A model generated the notes under the pieces. That model was not told the DNA's origin, did not search any database, and saw only the letters and a list, made by a program, of their open reading frames with translations. Positions 1 to 6,425 of a DNA stretch of 8,775 nucleotides are shown one piece after another. This DNA is from Pseudomonadota bacterium (GTDB taxonomy: Bacteria > Myxococcota > Bradymonadia > UBA4248), in contig JAGACY010000108.1 in NCBI GenBank assembly GCA_017613855.1, forward strand, positions 1 through 8,775, given 5' to 3'. A program made the translations under genes and the position numbers. The first letter of the stretch is position 1. Every line of letters starts with the position of its first letter.

Positions 1-1
1 G

Positions 2-559
2 TTCCTGGCCGAAATTGCATCGACGACAAATGAATCCTTATTGAATGATTATTTGTATAAAAATGCTCAGACCAAAGAAGAAAAGATAGATCTGCTCGTC
101 GATAAACTCGAAAATATCCGCACCACGATTTATCGTCAGGCGCTCTTTGCCGAGTTTGAATATCTGACCCATACTGCGGTCGAAAAGGATGAAGCCATCC
201 AGGCCAAGTGGCTCAACGAACTCTATGGTTCACTCATTAAGCGCTACTATGGTCCCGATTATACGATGGACGAAACCGACAAGCTTGAATGGGCATATAT
301 CCCGCATTTCTATTATAAATACTATGTCTACAGCTATGCGACCGGCCTGTCGAGCGCACTGTCGTTTGCCAATCTCATCGAACAAAGCCCCGAGAATGCC
401 GCAAAATATATCGACATGCTCAAAGCCGGATGTTCCAAAAATTCGGTTGAACTGCTCAAGGATGCCGGTGTCGACCTGAGTACGCCCGCCCCCATCGAGT
501 TTGCACTCAAATCGTTTAACGATACCCTGACGGAATTGGAACAATTATTGGGAGAATAA
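2..559 (+). CDS. pepF: Oligoendopeptidase F (M3 family), C-terminal part, 5' end outside the window
   Basis: Cytoplasmic zinc metallopeptidase that cleaves short oligopeptides, here only its last 185 residues. The frame is open from base 2, and the first residues (FLAEIASTTNESLL) match the stretch that follows the HExxH zinc helix in M3B peptidases; its Glu is the third zinc ligand of the family. The HExxH motif itself lies upstream of the window. Further on, PHFYYKYYVYSYATG is the conserved Tyr-rich substrate-binding segment of PepF, and the end (LKDAGVDLSTPAPIEFAL) is the usual PepF C-terminus. A TTG at base 41 could be taken as a start, but homology continues before it, so it is internal. 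The gene ends in TAA two bases before rpiB, suggesting one transcript. The family assignment is firm; the exact substrate is unknown. Confidence 0.93.
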   Translation, partial: FLAEIASTTNESLLNDYLYKNAQTKEEKIDLLVDKLENIRTTIYRQALFAEFEYLTHTAVEKDEAIQAKWLNELYGSLIKRYYGPDYTMDETDKLEWAYIPHFYYKYYVYSYATGLSSALSFANLIEQSPENAAKYIDMLKAGCSKNSVELLKDAGVDLSTPAPIEFALKSFNDTLTELEQLLGE

Positions 560-561
560 TC

Positions 562-1014
562 ATGATCGAACCAGGACAAAAACTTGCTATTGGCAGTGAC
601 CATGCGGGATTTGACATGAAAGAAGACCTCAAAAAAATGCTCATCGAAATGGGGTATGAGGTCGAGGATATGGGCACGCATGACAAGAGTTCATGCGATT
701 ATCCTGATTTTGCGGCGGCCGTTGCTCACGCTGTTGCAGACAAGCGCGTTGCTGCCGGTGTGCTCGTATGCAGCACGGGCATTGGCATTTCGATTGCTGC
801 CAACAAAGTGCATGGCATTCGCGCAGCGCTCGTGCACCATGCATACGAAGCCGAAATGACACGCCGCCACAATGATGCCAATATCATTTGTTTTGGTGCC
901 AATATTACGGGGCCTGCCATCGCACGAGAAGCCGTCAAAACCTTTTTAAAGACTGATTTCGAAGGGGGACGGCATCAACGTCGCATCGACAAGATGATGG
1001 CACTCGAAAAGTAA
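562..1014 (+). CDS. rpiB: Ribose-5-phosphate isomerase B
   Basis: Interconverts ribose 5-phosphate and ribulose 5-phosphate in the non-oxidative pentose phosphate pathway; a cytoplasmic enzyme of the RpiB/LacAB family. At 150 residues it has the normal family length. Visible motifs are IGSDHAGFDMKEDLK at residues 10-24, SSCDYPDFA at 43-51, the catalytic-Cys loop CSTGIG with Cys70, RRHNDANIICFGA at 101-113 with the catalytic-region His103, and GGRHQRRID near the C-terminus. The ATG is preceded by GGAG at 551-554 with 7-bp spacing, inside the end of the upstream peptidase gene, so the two are probably translationally coupled. LacA/LacB are paralogues, but the Cys/His motifs and lack of a lac context favour RpiB. 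Confidence 0.97.
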   Translation: MIEPGQKLAIGSDHAGFDMKEDLKKMLIEMGYEVEDMGTHDKSSCDYPDFAAAVAHAVADKRVAAGVLVCSTGIGISIAANKVHGIRAALVHHAYEAEMTRRHNDANIICFGANITGPAIAREAVKTFLKTDFEGGRHQRRIDKMMALEK

Positions 1015-1034
1015 GAGCGCAATGCGGCAGCTCT
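1014..1034 (+). other. Small inverted repeat just after rpiB
   Basis: The arms AGAGC (1014-1018) and GCTCT (1030-1034) can pair around an 11-base loop, starting at the last base of the rpiB stop codon. No T-run follows, so an intrinsic terminator is not well supported. It could be a weak transcript-end structure or chance. Confidence 0.25.
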
Positions 1035-1056
1035 CATGATTCGGCTATTGGCTGCA

Positions 1057-1089
1057 ATGCATCATGATGCATGAATAATGCATCATGAT
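1057..1089. repeat. Nested palindrome and direct repeat upstream of the 164-residue gene
   Basis: Bases 1057-1072 form a perfect 16-bp palindrome (ATGCATCATGATGCAT). Its first 12 bases recur exactly at 1078-1089, so start-to-start spacing is 21 bp, close to two DNA turns. The same bases can also be read as a 12-bp inverted repeat (1061-1072 with 1078-1089) around a 5-base loop. The motif core TCATGATT also occurs at 1034-1041. This is the arrangement expected of a two-site operator for a dimeric regulator, placed about 85-115 bp before the next start codon. The repeats are directly visible; the operator role is inferred. Confidence 0.5.
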
Positions 1090-1161
1090 TTGGAGTTCAG
1101 ATAGACGAAAGCCTCATTTCGGGGTAAAAGGAAACTGTTTTGTTGGCCAAATGGCAGAAAT

Positions 1162-1166
1162 AGGAG
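1162..1166 (+). promoter_or_regulatory. Ribosome binding site that fixes the start at 1172
   Basis: AGGAG lies 5 bp before the ATG at 1172. Earlier in-frame starts at 1085 and 1151 lack a comparable site, so 1172 is chosen. Confidence 0.6.
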
Positions 1167-1171
1167 CAAAA

Positions 1172-1666
1172 ATGAAAGACGAACTGACTTTTTATGCATG
1201 TGACACCAAGGTTTTGGAAGAAAAAATCATGACTCAGGATCTGTTGATGGGCACCGAACTTGGCGGTGAACTTGAGCGTCTGGGGCAGCATCTTGGTACG
1301 CTGTATTTTGACAATCTCTATCTTGGTGATGTCTTAAAGGAACTCGAAAAATTGACGGGTGCTCCGTTTAAATTCCTGTTGGGCATGGGCGCACGCCGAC
1401 TTGAGCCATGTGGTCCGGTTACTTATTGCGGCCGTCAGATTCCTGCCGAGTTGGGTGAGTATGTTTTCCAGATTGAAAACCTTCAGAAACTGATGAAAAA
1501 AGCTGAGCCAACCGAGAAAGAGAGAGAAATGCTCGACAAATGGAATGCCTTTGCCGAGAAGATCCATCTCGAAAATGAGCCCGGTTGTCTGGATGCCATC
1601 AAGAAATTCATCGGCAAATTCAGAGACAGGACACCCGAGCTGATTTCGGTTTATACACGCTGCTAA
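1172..1666 (+). CDS. Conserved-looking protein of unknown function, 164 residues
   Basis: I do not recognise the family. The chosen ATG has AGGAG at 5 bp; the frame stays open upstream to 1085, giving 193 residues if read from there, but without a good ribosome site. The protein appears soluble: no signal peptide and no membrane segment. The centre (LGTLYFDNLYLGDVLKELEK, about residues 41-60) and the stretch TGAPFKFLLGMGARRLEPCG (62-81) look structured, and residues 100-135 are charged and probably helical (ENLQKLMKKAEPTEKERE). Cysteines at 10, 80, 86, 139 and 164 are scattered, the last being the C-terminal residue. Codon use resembles the neighbours and the gene has its own palindromic upstream region and downstream terminator-like hairpin, so it is probably an independently regulated real gene. 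Confidence 0.72.
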   Translation: MKDELTFYACDTKVLEEKIMTQDLLMGTELGGELERLGQHLGTLYFDNLYLGDVLKELEKLTGAPFKFLLGMGARRLEPCGPVTYCGRQIPAELGEYVFQIENLQKLMKKAEPTEKEREMLDKWNAFAEKIHLENEPGCLDAIKKFIGKFRDRTPELISVYTRC

Positions 1667-1702
1667 TTCATGCCATGAGGGATCATGCCGGAAACCTAGG
1701 AA

Positions 1703-1736
1703 ACAGGCTTTGCTAGAAAGGCCTGTATTCGTTTTT
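1703..1736 (+). terminator. Probable intrinsic terminator of the 164-residue gene
   Basis: ACAGGCTTT (1703-1711) pairs with AAA plus GCCTGT (1717-1726) around GCTAG, with one bulged G at 1720. A run of five T follows at 1732-1736, five bases after the stem. It sits about 37 bp after the stop codon. The offset T-run makes it a moderate rather than strong terminator. Confidence 0.5.
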
Positions 1737-1794
1737 CCCCATCCCGGGAGTTTTTAAGTGGCTTCCGGGTATCATGGCAACTCCGTTCTCCCCA

Positions 1795-1816
1795 AGTGTT
1801 CTTCGTTGAGAACACT
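1795..1816. repeat. 8-bp inverted repeat upstream of the TPR-like gene
   Basis: AGTGTTCT (1795-1802) and AGAACACT (1809-1816) are perfect inverted copies around a 6-base loop. No T-run follows, so a terminator is unlikely. It lies about 55 bp before the GTG at 1872, where a regulator site or a leader hairpin would fit. Confidence 0.4.
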
Positions 1817-1871
1817 ATCATCCTATCAATCCCCAATTCCGTTTGGTATGGGCGTTTAAGGAAAGAAGCTC

Positions 1872-2558
1872 GTGTCTCACTATCAGGTTCATCTCGAAAA
1901 AGCCGAGGAATTTTACGATGACGCCAACTACGAAGCGGCACGTTCTGCAGCAGAGTATGCGCTTTCATGTGCTTTGCCTGGCGAAGGTGACAAAGCTCGC
2001 ATGATACTTGCACTTGCCATGCGAAAGCTCGAATTCAACGATGAAGCTTTCCAGATGCTGCATGATTTGACCATGACACATCCTACGCCCGAGGCCAATG
2101 CCGAATATGCACTCATGTGTGCAGAACGCGGCATTTGTGATGATAGCTGCCGGAGCTGCGCGCTTCGTGCCATTGATGGTGACCCCGATCTGGGAAGTGC
2201 TTATATGGCGTTGTTTTGGTGTGATGTCACCGAAGGACATTGGCTGGATGCACTTCAGAATCTGCGCAGAGGCATGCACCGTGGAGCAGAATTTTCGGAT
2301 GGACGTGCTTTTGAGCTGGTTCGTGGCTGGTGCCAGGAAGCCTGCAATCAGGAGAATTACAAACTGGCATTATCTCTGTCGAACGAAGTTGTGGAACTCT
2401 TTGGGACATTCGATTTCCTCATTTTGCATGCCAGACTGGCCGAAATCAGCGGCGAAAATCGCATTGCCGTGCCCTATTATAAAAAGGCTTTAAATCATTT
2501 GCGCCCGGGTACTTTGCGCAATGAAATTCTCGAAGCCATCGCACGCATTGCTATTTAA
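1872..2558 (+). CDS. TPR-like helical repeat protein, 228 residues
   Basis: Predicted cytoplasmic alpha-helical repeat protein; such folds usually hold protein partners, but no partner can be named. The GTG start has AAGGA at 1858-1862 with 9-bp spacing. Tetratricopeptide-like units are visible at about residues 7-34 (AEEFYDDANYEAARSAAEYAL), 41-70, 75-104, 108-140 (YMALFWCDVTEGHWLDALQNL), 145-175 and 182-213 (the last with IAVPYYKKALNHL). There is no signal peptide or membrane span. It is unusually rich in Cys, with C83, C89, C93 and C96 packed in one repeat and C154/C158 as a CxxxC pair, which might bind metal or form disulfides. The stop codon TAA is the first three bases of a 7-bp repeat array. 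A general TPR call is safe; function is unknown. Confidence 0.85.
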   Translation: MSHYQVHLEKAEEFYDDANYEAARSAAEYALSCALPGEGDKARMILALAMRKLEFNDEAFQMLHDLTMTHPTPEANAEYALMCAERGICDDSCRSCALRAIDGDPDLGSAYMALFWCDVTEGHWLDALQNLRRGMHRGAEFSDGRAFELVRGWCQEACNQENYKLALSLSNEVVELFGTFDFLILHARLAEISGENRIAVPYYKKALNHLRPGTLRNEILEAIARIAI

Positions 2559-2590
2559 TTCGTAATTCGCAATTCGCAATGCGCAATTGA
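2556..2590 (+). repeat. Heptamer array A (5 units)
   Basis: Five consecutive 7-bp units: TAATTCG, TAATTCG, CAATTCG, CAATGCG, CAATTGA. The first unit supplies the stop codon of the TPR-like gene. Together with array B it brackets a 49-bp core (2591-2639). Confidence 0.85.
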
Positions 2591-2639
2591 ATGACAATAC
2601 CTGAGGTTTAGGTCTGAAGCTAAGAGTAAATGACTTTCT

Positions 2640-2667
2640 GAATGCGTAATGCGTAATGCGTAATTGG
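2640..2667 (+). repeat. Heptamer array B (4 units), half of a 27-bp inverted match
   Basis: Units GAATGCG, TAATGCG, TAATGCG, TAATTGG. Bases 2640-2666 are the exact reverse complement of 3577-3603 on the other side of the CPBP gene. Confidence 0.88.
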
Positions 2668-2742
2668 GGTTGCAAGTCCCTAAATATGTCTCTGAAGCTA
2701 AAGATACTTTAATTCTTTAGTGATAACATTGGGAATACTTGA

Positions 2743-2777
2743 GTAATTACGCATTACGAATTACGCATTACGAATTG
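2743..2777 (-). repeat. Heptamer array C (5 units), opposite orientation to arrays A and B
   Basis: Plus-strand units GTAATTA, CGCATTA, CGAATTA, CGCATTA, CGAATTG, the reverse complement of the TAATGCG type. It ends 6 bp from the stop codon of the CPBP gene (2784), so the array fills the gap between two convergent genes. Confidence 0.85.
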
Positions 2778-2783
2778 TTCACG

Positions 2784-3452
2784 CTACCCAAAATAATGCA
2801 CATTCAATACCGTCATCATCAGATTGCATGCGGCATGGCAGACGATTGCCCCGAGTAATCCACCCGTTCGATAGCGGAGAAAACCAAACAGCAGCCCAGG
2901 GAAGAATGTCAATAATCGCGTCATATTGCCGCTTGGCAGATGGGCACAGGCAAAACAGAGGCTTGCCAATACAATTGCAAGCGCAGGCGCATATTTTTCG
3001 ACTTTTGAGCGCGATTTAAAAAACTTGAGAAATGCTGTCTGCAAATAACCGCGATAAAAGAATTCCTCGGGCAATGCGACACACATCAGCTGGATAAAGA
3101 TTTCATAATAGATAGGCGCTTGCAGGTTCGCATAATTGCTCCATGCAAAGTGAAACTCCAATCCCTGAATGACTGTGCGTACAAAGTGGTTTCCGAGGGC
3201 AACGGGAATGAGAAGAATGGCAACTGCAGCCAGTCCCGTAAGCAGATCTTTGGCAGACCAAGAAATGGTAACCCCTGCGCCTGCTTCGTCGCGGGGATGG
3301 ATATACCGGACGGCGATGAGTGGCACTGCTATCAGACTGAAGATGGCTACAAACCAGGTGATATCAGAAACCGGCGAACCCAGTGCCTGAGTAAACACGC
3401 AGATTGCCGTCAGGGCAACGCAGATGATGTAGCAAATAATGGGCTCTTTCAT
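2784..3452 (-). CDS. CPBP family glutamic-type intramembrane protease
   Basis: Multi-pass inner-membrane protein of the CAAX-protease/bacteriocin-processing (Abi) family, 222 residues. Motif 1 is PEEFFYRG (E129, E130, R134), motif 2 contains H171 in FACAHL, motif 3 is HAACN with H206 and N210; these are the family's catalytic residues. Hydrophobic spans lie at about 5-24, 32-50, 70-90, 115-128, 155-171, 182-193 and 198-216. The wording around motif 1 (ALPEEFFYRGYLQTA) and FFPGLLFGFLRYRTGG recalls proteases implicated in C-terminal surface-protein sorting in Myxococcota (myxosortases), but that is from memory and no MYXO-CTERM target is in the window. The ATG has no Shine-Dalgarno: the bases before it are a 7-bp repeat array starting 2 bp upstream. 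Substrate unknown. Confidence 0.92.
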   Translation of the reverse strand: MKEPIICYIICVALTAICVFTQALGSPVSDITWFVAIFSLIAVPLIAVRYIHPRDEAGAGVTISWSAKDLLTGLAAVAILLIPVALGNHFVRTVIQGLEFHFAWSNYANLQAPIYYEIFIQLMCVALPEEFFYRGYLQTAFLKFFKSRSKVEKYAPALAIVLASLCFACAHLPSGNMTRLLTFFPGLLFGFLRYRTGGLLGAIVCHAACNLMMTVLNVHYFG

Positions 3453-3453
3453 A

Positions 3454-3509
3454 AATTAGCAATTCGCAATTCGCAGTTAGCAGTTAGCAGTTAGCAGTTA
3501 GCAGTGGGG
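3454..3509 (-). repeat. Heptamer array D (8 units) in the leader of the CPBP gene
   Basis: Plus-strand units AATTAGC, AATTCGC, AATTCGC, four AGTTAGC and AGTGGGG. On the coding strand of the CPBP gene this is its immediate 5' leader. The four identical units make it the most homogeneous tract in the window and so the best candidate for length change. Confidence 0.87.
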
Positions 3510-3575
3510 GATTCTCAAGTTTATTCCTAAAGAATGAAGTTTTTTAGCTTTAGAGTTGCCCTTTAGTTTTGTTAT

Positions 3576-3603
3576 TCAATTACGCATTACGCATTACGCA
3601 TTC
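3576..3603 (-). repeat. Heptamer array E (4 units), other half of the 27-bp inverted match
   Basis: Minus-strand units GAATGCG, TAATGCG, TAATGCG, TAATTGA. It begins immediately next to the stop codon of recO (3607-3605), repeating the pattern seen at the end of the TPR-like gene. Confidence 0.87.
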
Positions 3604-3604
3604 A

Positions 3605-4363
3605 TTATAATTCCATCCCCAAGGTGGTTTCGGCCATATATCGATGGGCTTTAAGTGTTTTAAAGGGGCTGTTGTCGCACATGACGGCAGCCAGGAATTT
3701 GAGTACCGGTGCCAGAATGCGCCGGCGCTGCATTTCATCGTTCCGCGATAGTGCATTTTGTACGGTTGTGCGGATGGTTTGATATCTGAGACGGCGTATT
3801 GCTTCGAGAACAAATGCGGGAATGTTGGTTTGCTTCATCGCACAATCTGCGCATAAAAAGCCAAGTTCCTGCTGGAACCATTCGGATTTTTGAAGCGGTT
3901 TGGCGCATTTGGCGCACATTTCGAGGTTTGGCATCGCCCCGAGTTGATAGAGTACAAAGCATTCGAACCAGGCAAGCACGGTTGTCGACAGTTCGTGTGC
4001 CGTATTCATGACAGCAAATGTCGACAGAAGGGATGAAAACACATCGGGAATGACGGCATCTTTGGGGCAGACATTGGATGTCATTTCTATTGCAGCACAA
4101 GCACAGGCATACGATTGAATTTCATTCGTGATATTATCGAAACGCTCTGCACATAAAGCTGAAGTCATGCGCGCAAATTCCTGGTTGGGGCGTTCGACGA
4201 TCTCAAGTTCATAGATATTCATCAACTCGAGGCCATTGGGATAGGCCTTGTTCGATTGGATATGTGCGGCGTACGTTGTCACAATGCGATCATCGTCCGT
4301 GAGCCAGTCGATGATCGCATCCGAATCCTTCAGTTTGTTGCTTCGAATGATTAATCCGTTCAC
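3605..4363 (-). CDS. recO: DNA repair protein RecO
   Basis: Recombination mediator that works with RecF/RecR to load RecA on SSB-coated single-stranded DNA in gap repair. With the GTG at 4363 it has 252 residues, normal for the family. The N-terminal OB-fold begins at GLIIRSNKLKDSDAIIDWL and continues to about residue 75. The typical WFECFVLYQLGAMPNLEMC leads into a zinc finger with C150, C153, C171 and C174, followed by the helical C-terminal part (ILAPVLKFLAAVMC). The frame is also open to a TTG at 4390, which would overlap argS by 23 bp; I prefer 4363 because RecO proteins start within a few residues of this strand and the GTG lies 4 bp after the argS stop. It is probably cotranscribed and translationally coupled with argS. 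Confidence 0.93.
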   Translation of the reverse strand: MNGLIIRSNKLKDSDAIIDWLTDDDRIVTTYAAHIQSNKAYPNGLELMNIYELEIVERPNQEFARMTSALCAERFDNITNEIQSYACACAAIEMTSNVCPKDAVIPDVFSSLLSTFAVMNTAHELSTTVLAWFECFVLYQLGAMPNLEMCAKCAKPLQKSEWFQQELGFLCADCAMKQTNIPAFVLEAIRRLRYQTIRTTVQNALSRNDEMQRRRILAPVLKFLAAVMCDNSPFKTLKAHRYMAETTLGMEL

Positions 4364-4367
4364 AGGC

Positions 4368-6341
4368 TCACATCTCTTCGAGAGTTTCAATTCCCAAAAG
4401 GTTCAATCCCATTTTGAGCACAACGCCAATGGCATCGACCAAAGCCAGACGGGCAGATTTTACCAGGGGATCTTCGCAAGTCAGAATGGGATGGCCTGCT
4501 TTATCGGTAAAGATAAATGCAAAGGATTTGCAGAGATTAAAGAGATATTCGGCCAATTTGGAGGGATCGCGGCTTTCGGCAGCCCAATTCAATGTCGAAT
4601 GGAATTTCATCAGATTCATGAGGAGTTTCTTTTCCTGCATGGAATTGAGCTTTGAAAGATCGGCATTTTGATCGCGCACATAGCCTGCTTTGCGCAGGAT
4701 GGATCGCGTGCGGGCATAGTTCATCAAACAATAGGCACCGGTACGTCCCTGTAAATCGAGCGATTTTTCGGGGTTAAATTCCATCCATGATCCCGGAGTA
4801 ACATCGAGCAGGAAATATTTAATCGCAGCGAGTGCAATGACTTGAGAACGGCGGACAAGCTCAGCCTCGTCGGCATCGGCATAGTGCTCTCGGTTGGTTT
4901 TATCATCCATGACGCCTTTGACGAGATGTGCCATTTCTTCGATGAGATCATCCGTGTCGACGACGGTGCCTTCGCGGCTTTTCATGCGGCCATTGGGCAG
5001 TGTGACCATACCATACGAAAGATGTTCAAATTGTCCTTTGAGTTCCGGTCTGAGCAACCCCAAAATGGAGAACAGGACCTTAAAGTGGTGGTTCTGCTCG
5101 TCGGCGACGACATAGATCATGCGATTATAATGGTAATCTTTGTAGCGTTCGATGGCACAGCCGATATCCTGAGTGATGTAAACGCTCGTCCCGTTGGAAC
5201 GCAAAACGATTTTATCGCCGGTCAATCCCATCTGTGCCAGATCGAAGGCAACCGCGCCATCGCTGAGTTTGTGGAAAATTCCCGATTCGAGTCCCTGTGC
5301 AACCAGATCTTTGCCCAGTTTGTAGGTTTGACTCTCGTAATAGAGTTTATCGAAAGTAATACCCAGGGTTTTGTAGGTATCCATAAAGCCGTCGATGACC
5401 CATGTATTGAGCTTTTTCCAGAGTTCACGGGTCTTTTCGTCTCCCTGTTCCCATTTTATGAGCATGGACGAAGCTTCGCGGCCGAGTGCGCTTTTCTCGT
5501 TAAAGTAGCGATCTTTGTAATCGGATTTGAAAGCCGCAAAGAGATCGGCTGGTGCTTTGCCTTTTTTCTTGCCTTCGGGCTGGGCTGCATAGGCATCGAT
5601 GGCTTTTTGAGCCTTGATGCCTTCGGGTGAGGATTTCCATGATTCGAAAGCGGCGGTACCTTCTTCGGATTGGAGCCATGCACCGTATTCAGCCTGGAAA
5701 TCTTTTTCGAACATGACATAGTAATCGCCGATGAGATGATCGCCTTTTTTACCGACGCTTTCGGGGGTTTTGTCGGCACCATCGCGAATATAGGATAACA
5801 TCGACTTGCAGATGTGAATGCCGCGATCATTGATGATATTGACTTTAACCACATCGTATCCGGCTTTCTTTAAAATCCGGGACATGGATTCGCCAATGAC
5901 ATTATTGCGCAAATGCCCGAGGTGCTGGGGTTTGTTCGTGTTTGGTCCCGAAAATTCAATCATGATGCGGGATTTTTTGTCACCCAGATCGCCAAAATGC
6001 TCGCCATTGCCGAGGATTTCGGACAGCACGAGTTTGGATAGCCGCGAAGTATCATAGGACATGTTGACGTAAGGTCCCTGGGCACGCACTTCGTCAAAAT
6101 AGGGCAATTCATTGAGGATTTTGGCCAATTCCTGGGCAATGGCGGCGGGATTGCTGCGCACATTTTCGGGCAATGCATTCACTTTTCCGCGCAGGGGAAA
6201 ACAAGCCATGGCAATATCACCAAAGGCTGTTTCGGGAACGGGGGCCAGGCTGATTTGATTCGATTGAATATCGGCTCCCAATTGGCGGCATGCAGAAGCG
6301 ACAGATTCGAGAATATCCTGCTGAAAGGTTTGGACTGACAT
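4368..6341 (-). CDS. argS: Arginyl-tRNA synthetase
   Basis: Class I aminoacyl-tRNA synthetase that attaches arginine to tRNA-Arg in the cytoplasm. It has 657 residues, longer than the usual 550-600. The N-terminal additional domain spans about 1-110. The HIGH-type signature is H140-L-G-H143 within SGPNTNKPQHLGHLRN, NIINDRGIHICKSM is at 168-181, and the KMSKS-equivalent is MKSREG (453-458). The anticodon-binding DALR domain spans about 535-657, ending MGLNLLGIETLEEM. Residues about 211-290 form a charged insertion (including EGKKKGKAP) that accounts for the extra length. The ATG at 6341 follows AAGGA by a few bases and matches the normal ArgRS start; the frame stays open a further 78 codons upstream to an ATG at 6575, which is not needed for homology. 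Confidence 0.97.
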   Translation of the reverse strand: MSVQTFQQDILESVASACRQLGADIQSNQISLAPVPETAFGDIAMACFPLRGKVNALPENVRSNPAAIAQELAKILNELPYFDEVRAQGPYVNMSYDTSRLSKLVLSEILGNGEHFGDLGDKKSRIMIEFSGPNTNKPQHLGHLRNNVIGESMSRILKKAGYDVVKVNIINDRGIHICKSMLSYIRDGADKTPESVGKKGDHLIGDYYVMFEKDFQAEYGAWLQSEEGTAAFESWKSSPEGIKAQKAIDAYAAQPEGKKKGKAPADLFAAFKSDYKDRYFNEKSALGREASSMLIKWEQGDEKTRELWKKLNTWVIDGFMDTYKTLGITFDKLYYESQTYKLGKDLVAQGLESGIFHKLSDGAVAFDLAQMGLTGDKIVLRSNGTSVYITQDIGCAIERYKDYHYNRMIYVVADEQNHHFKVLFSILGLLRPELKGQFEHLSYGMVTLPNGRMKSREGTVVDTDDLIEEMAHLVKGVMDDKTNREHYADADEAELVRRSQVIALAAIKYFLLDVTPGSWMEFNPEKSLDLQGRTGAYCLMNYARTRSILRKAGYVRDQNADLSKLNSMQEKKLLMNLMKFHSTLNWAAESRDPSKLAEYLFNLCKSFAFIFTDKAGHPILTCEDPLVKSARLALVDAIGVVLKMGLNLLGIETLEEM

Positions 6342-6425
6342 GAATTTCCTTTTTGGATAGCAAAAGCGAGGAGGCGGTGAAATTGCCCAATCCCCGGACA
6401 ATGATAAGATGAAAGCGTCAAAGGT

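Larger units (their letters stand above)
2640..2777 (+). repeat. Array-core-array repeat element, copy 1
   Basis: Array B, a 75-bp core (2668-2742) and array C form one element. The core carries TCTGAAGCTAA at 2691-2701, ATTCTTTAG at 2712-2720 and ACTTGAG at 2737-2743; the same three words in the same order (first one as TCTAAAGCTAA) occur on the minus strand at 3554-3514. The core can fold through CTAAAGA (2698-2704) with TCTTTAG (2714-2720). A shorter related core lies between arrays A and B, with TCTGAAGCTAA at 2613-2623. Nothing in it codes for a protein, so it resembles a miniature non-autonomous or REP-like element; the class is not identified. Confidence 0.6.
3454..3603 (-). repeat. 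Array-core-array repeat element, copy 2 (inverted relative to copy 1)
   Basis: Read on the minus strand: array E, then a core (3575-3510) with TCTAAAGCTAA at 3554-3544, ATTCTTTAG at 3535-3527 and ACTTGAG at 3520-3514, then array D. The order and words match copy 1. The core again contains complementary CTAAAG and CTTTAG arms. The element lies between recO and the CPBP gene, which are transcribed in the same direction, and leaves no room for an ordinary promoter outside the element. Confidence 0.6.

Noticed and set aside
1696..2013. Minus-strand open frame of 105 codons overlapping the start of the TPR-like gene
   Set aside because: No ribosome site or domain is visible and it crosses the terminator-like hairpin and the start of a better supported gene.
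2490..2675. Minus-strand open frame across heptamer arrays A and B
   Set aside because: The peptide (LRITHYAF and RIANYELN stretches) is simply the translated 7-bp repeats.
2556..3603. CRISPR array
   Set aside because: Units are 7 bp, contiguous and degenerate, without spacers of constant length and without cas genes.
4842..5630. Long antisense open frame (262 codons) inside argS
   Set aside because: It lies entirely opposite argS, whose coding signal is unmistakable. The translation has no recognisable domain; codon bias of argS explains the lack of stops.
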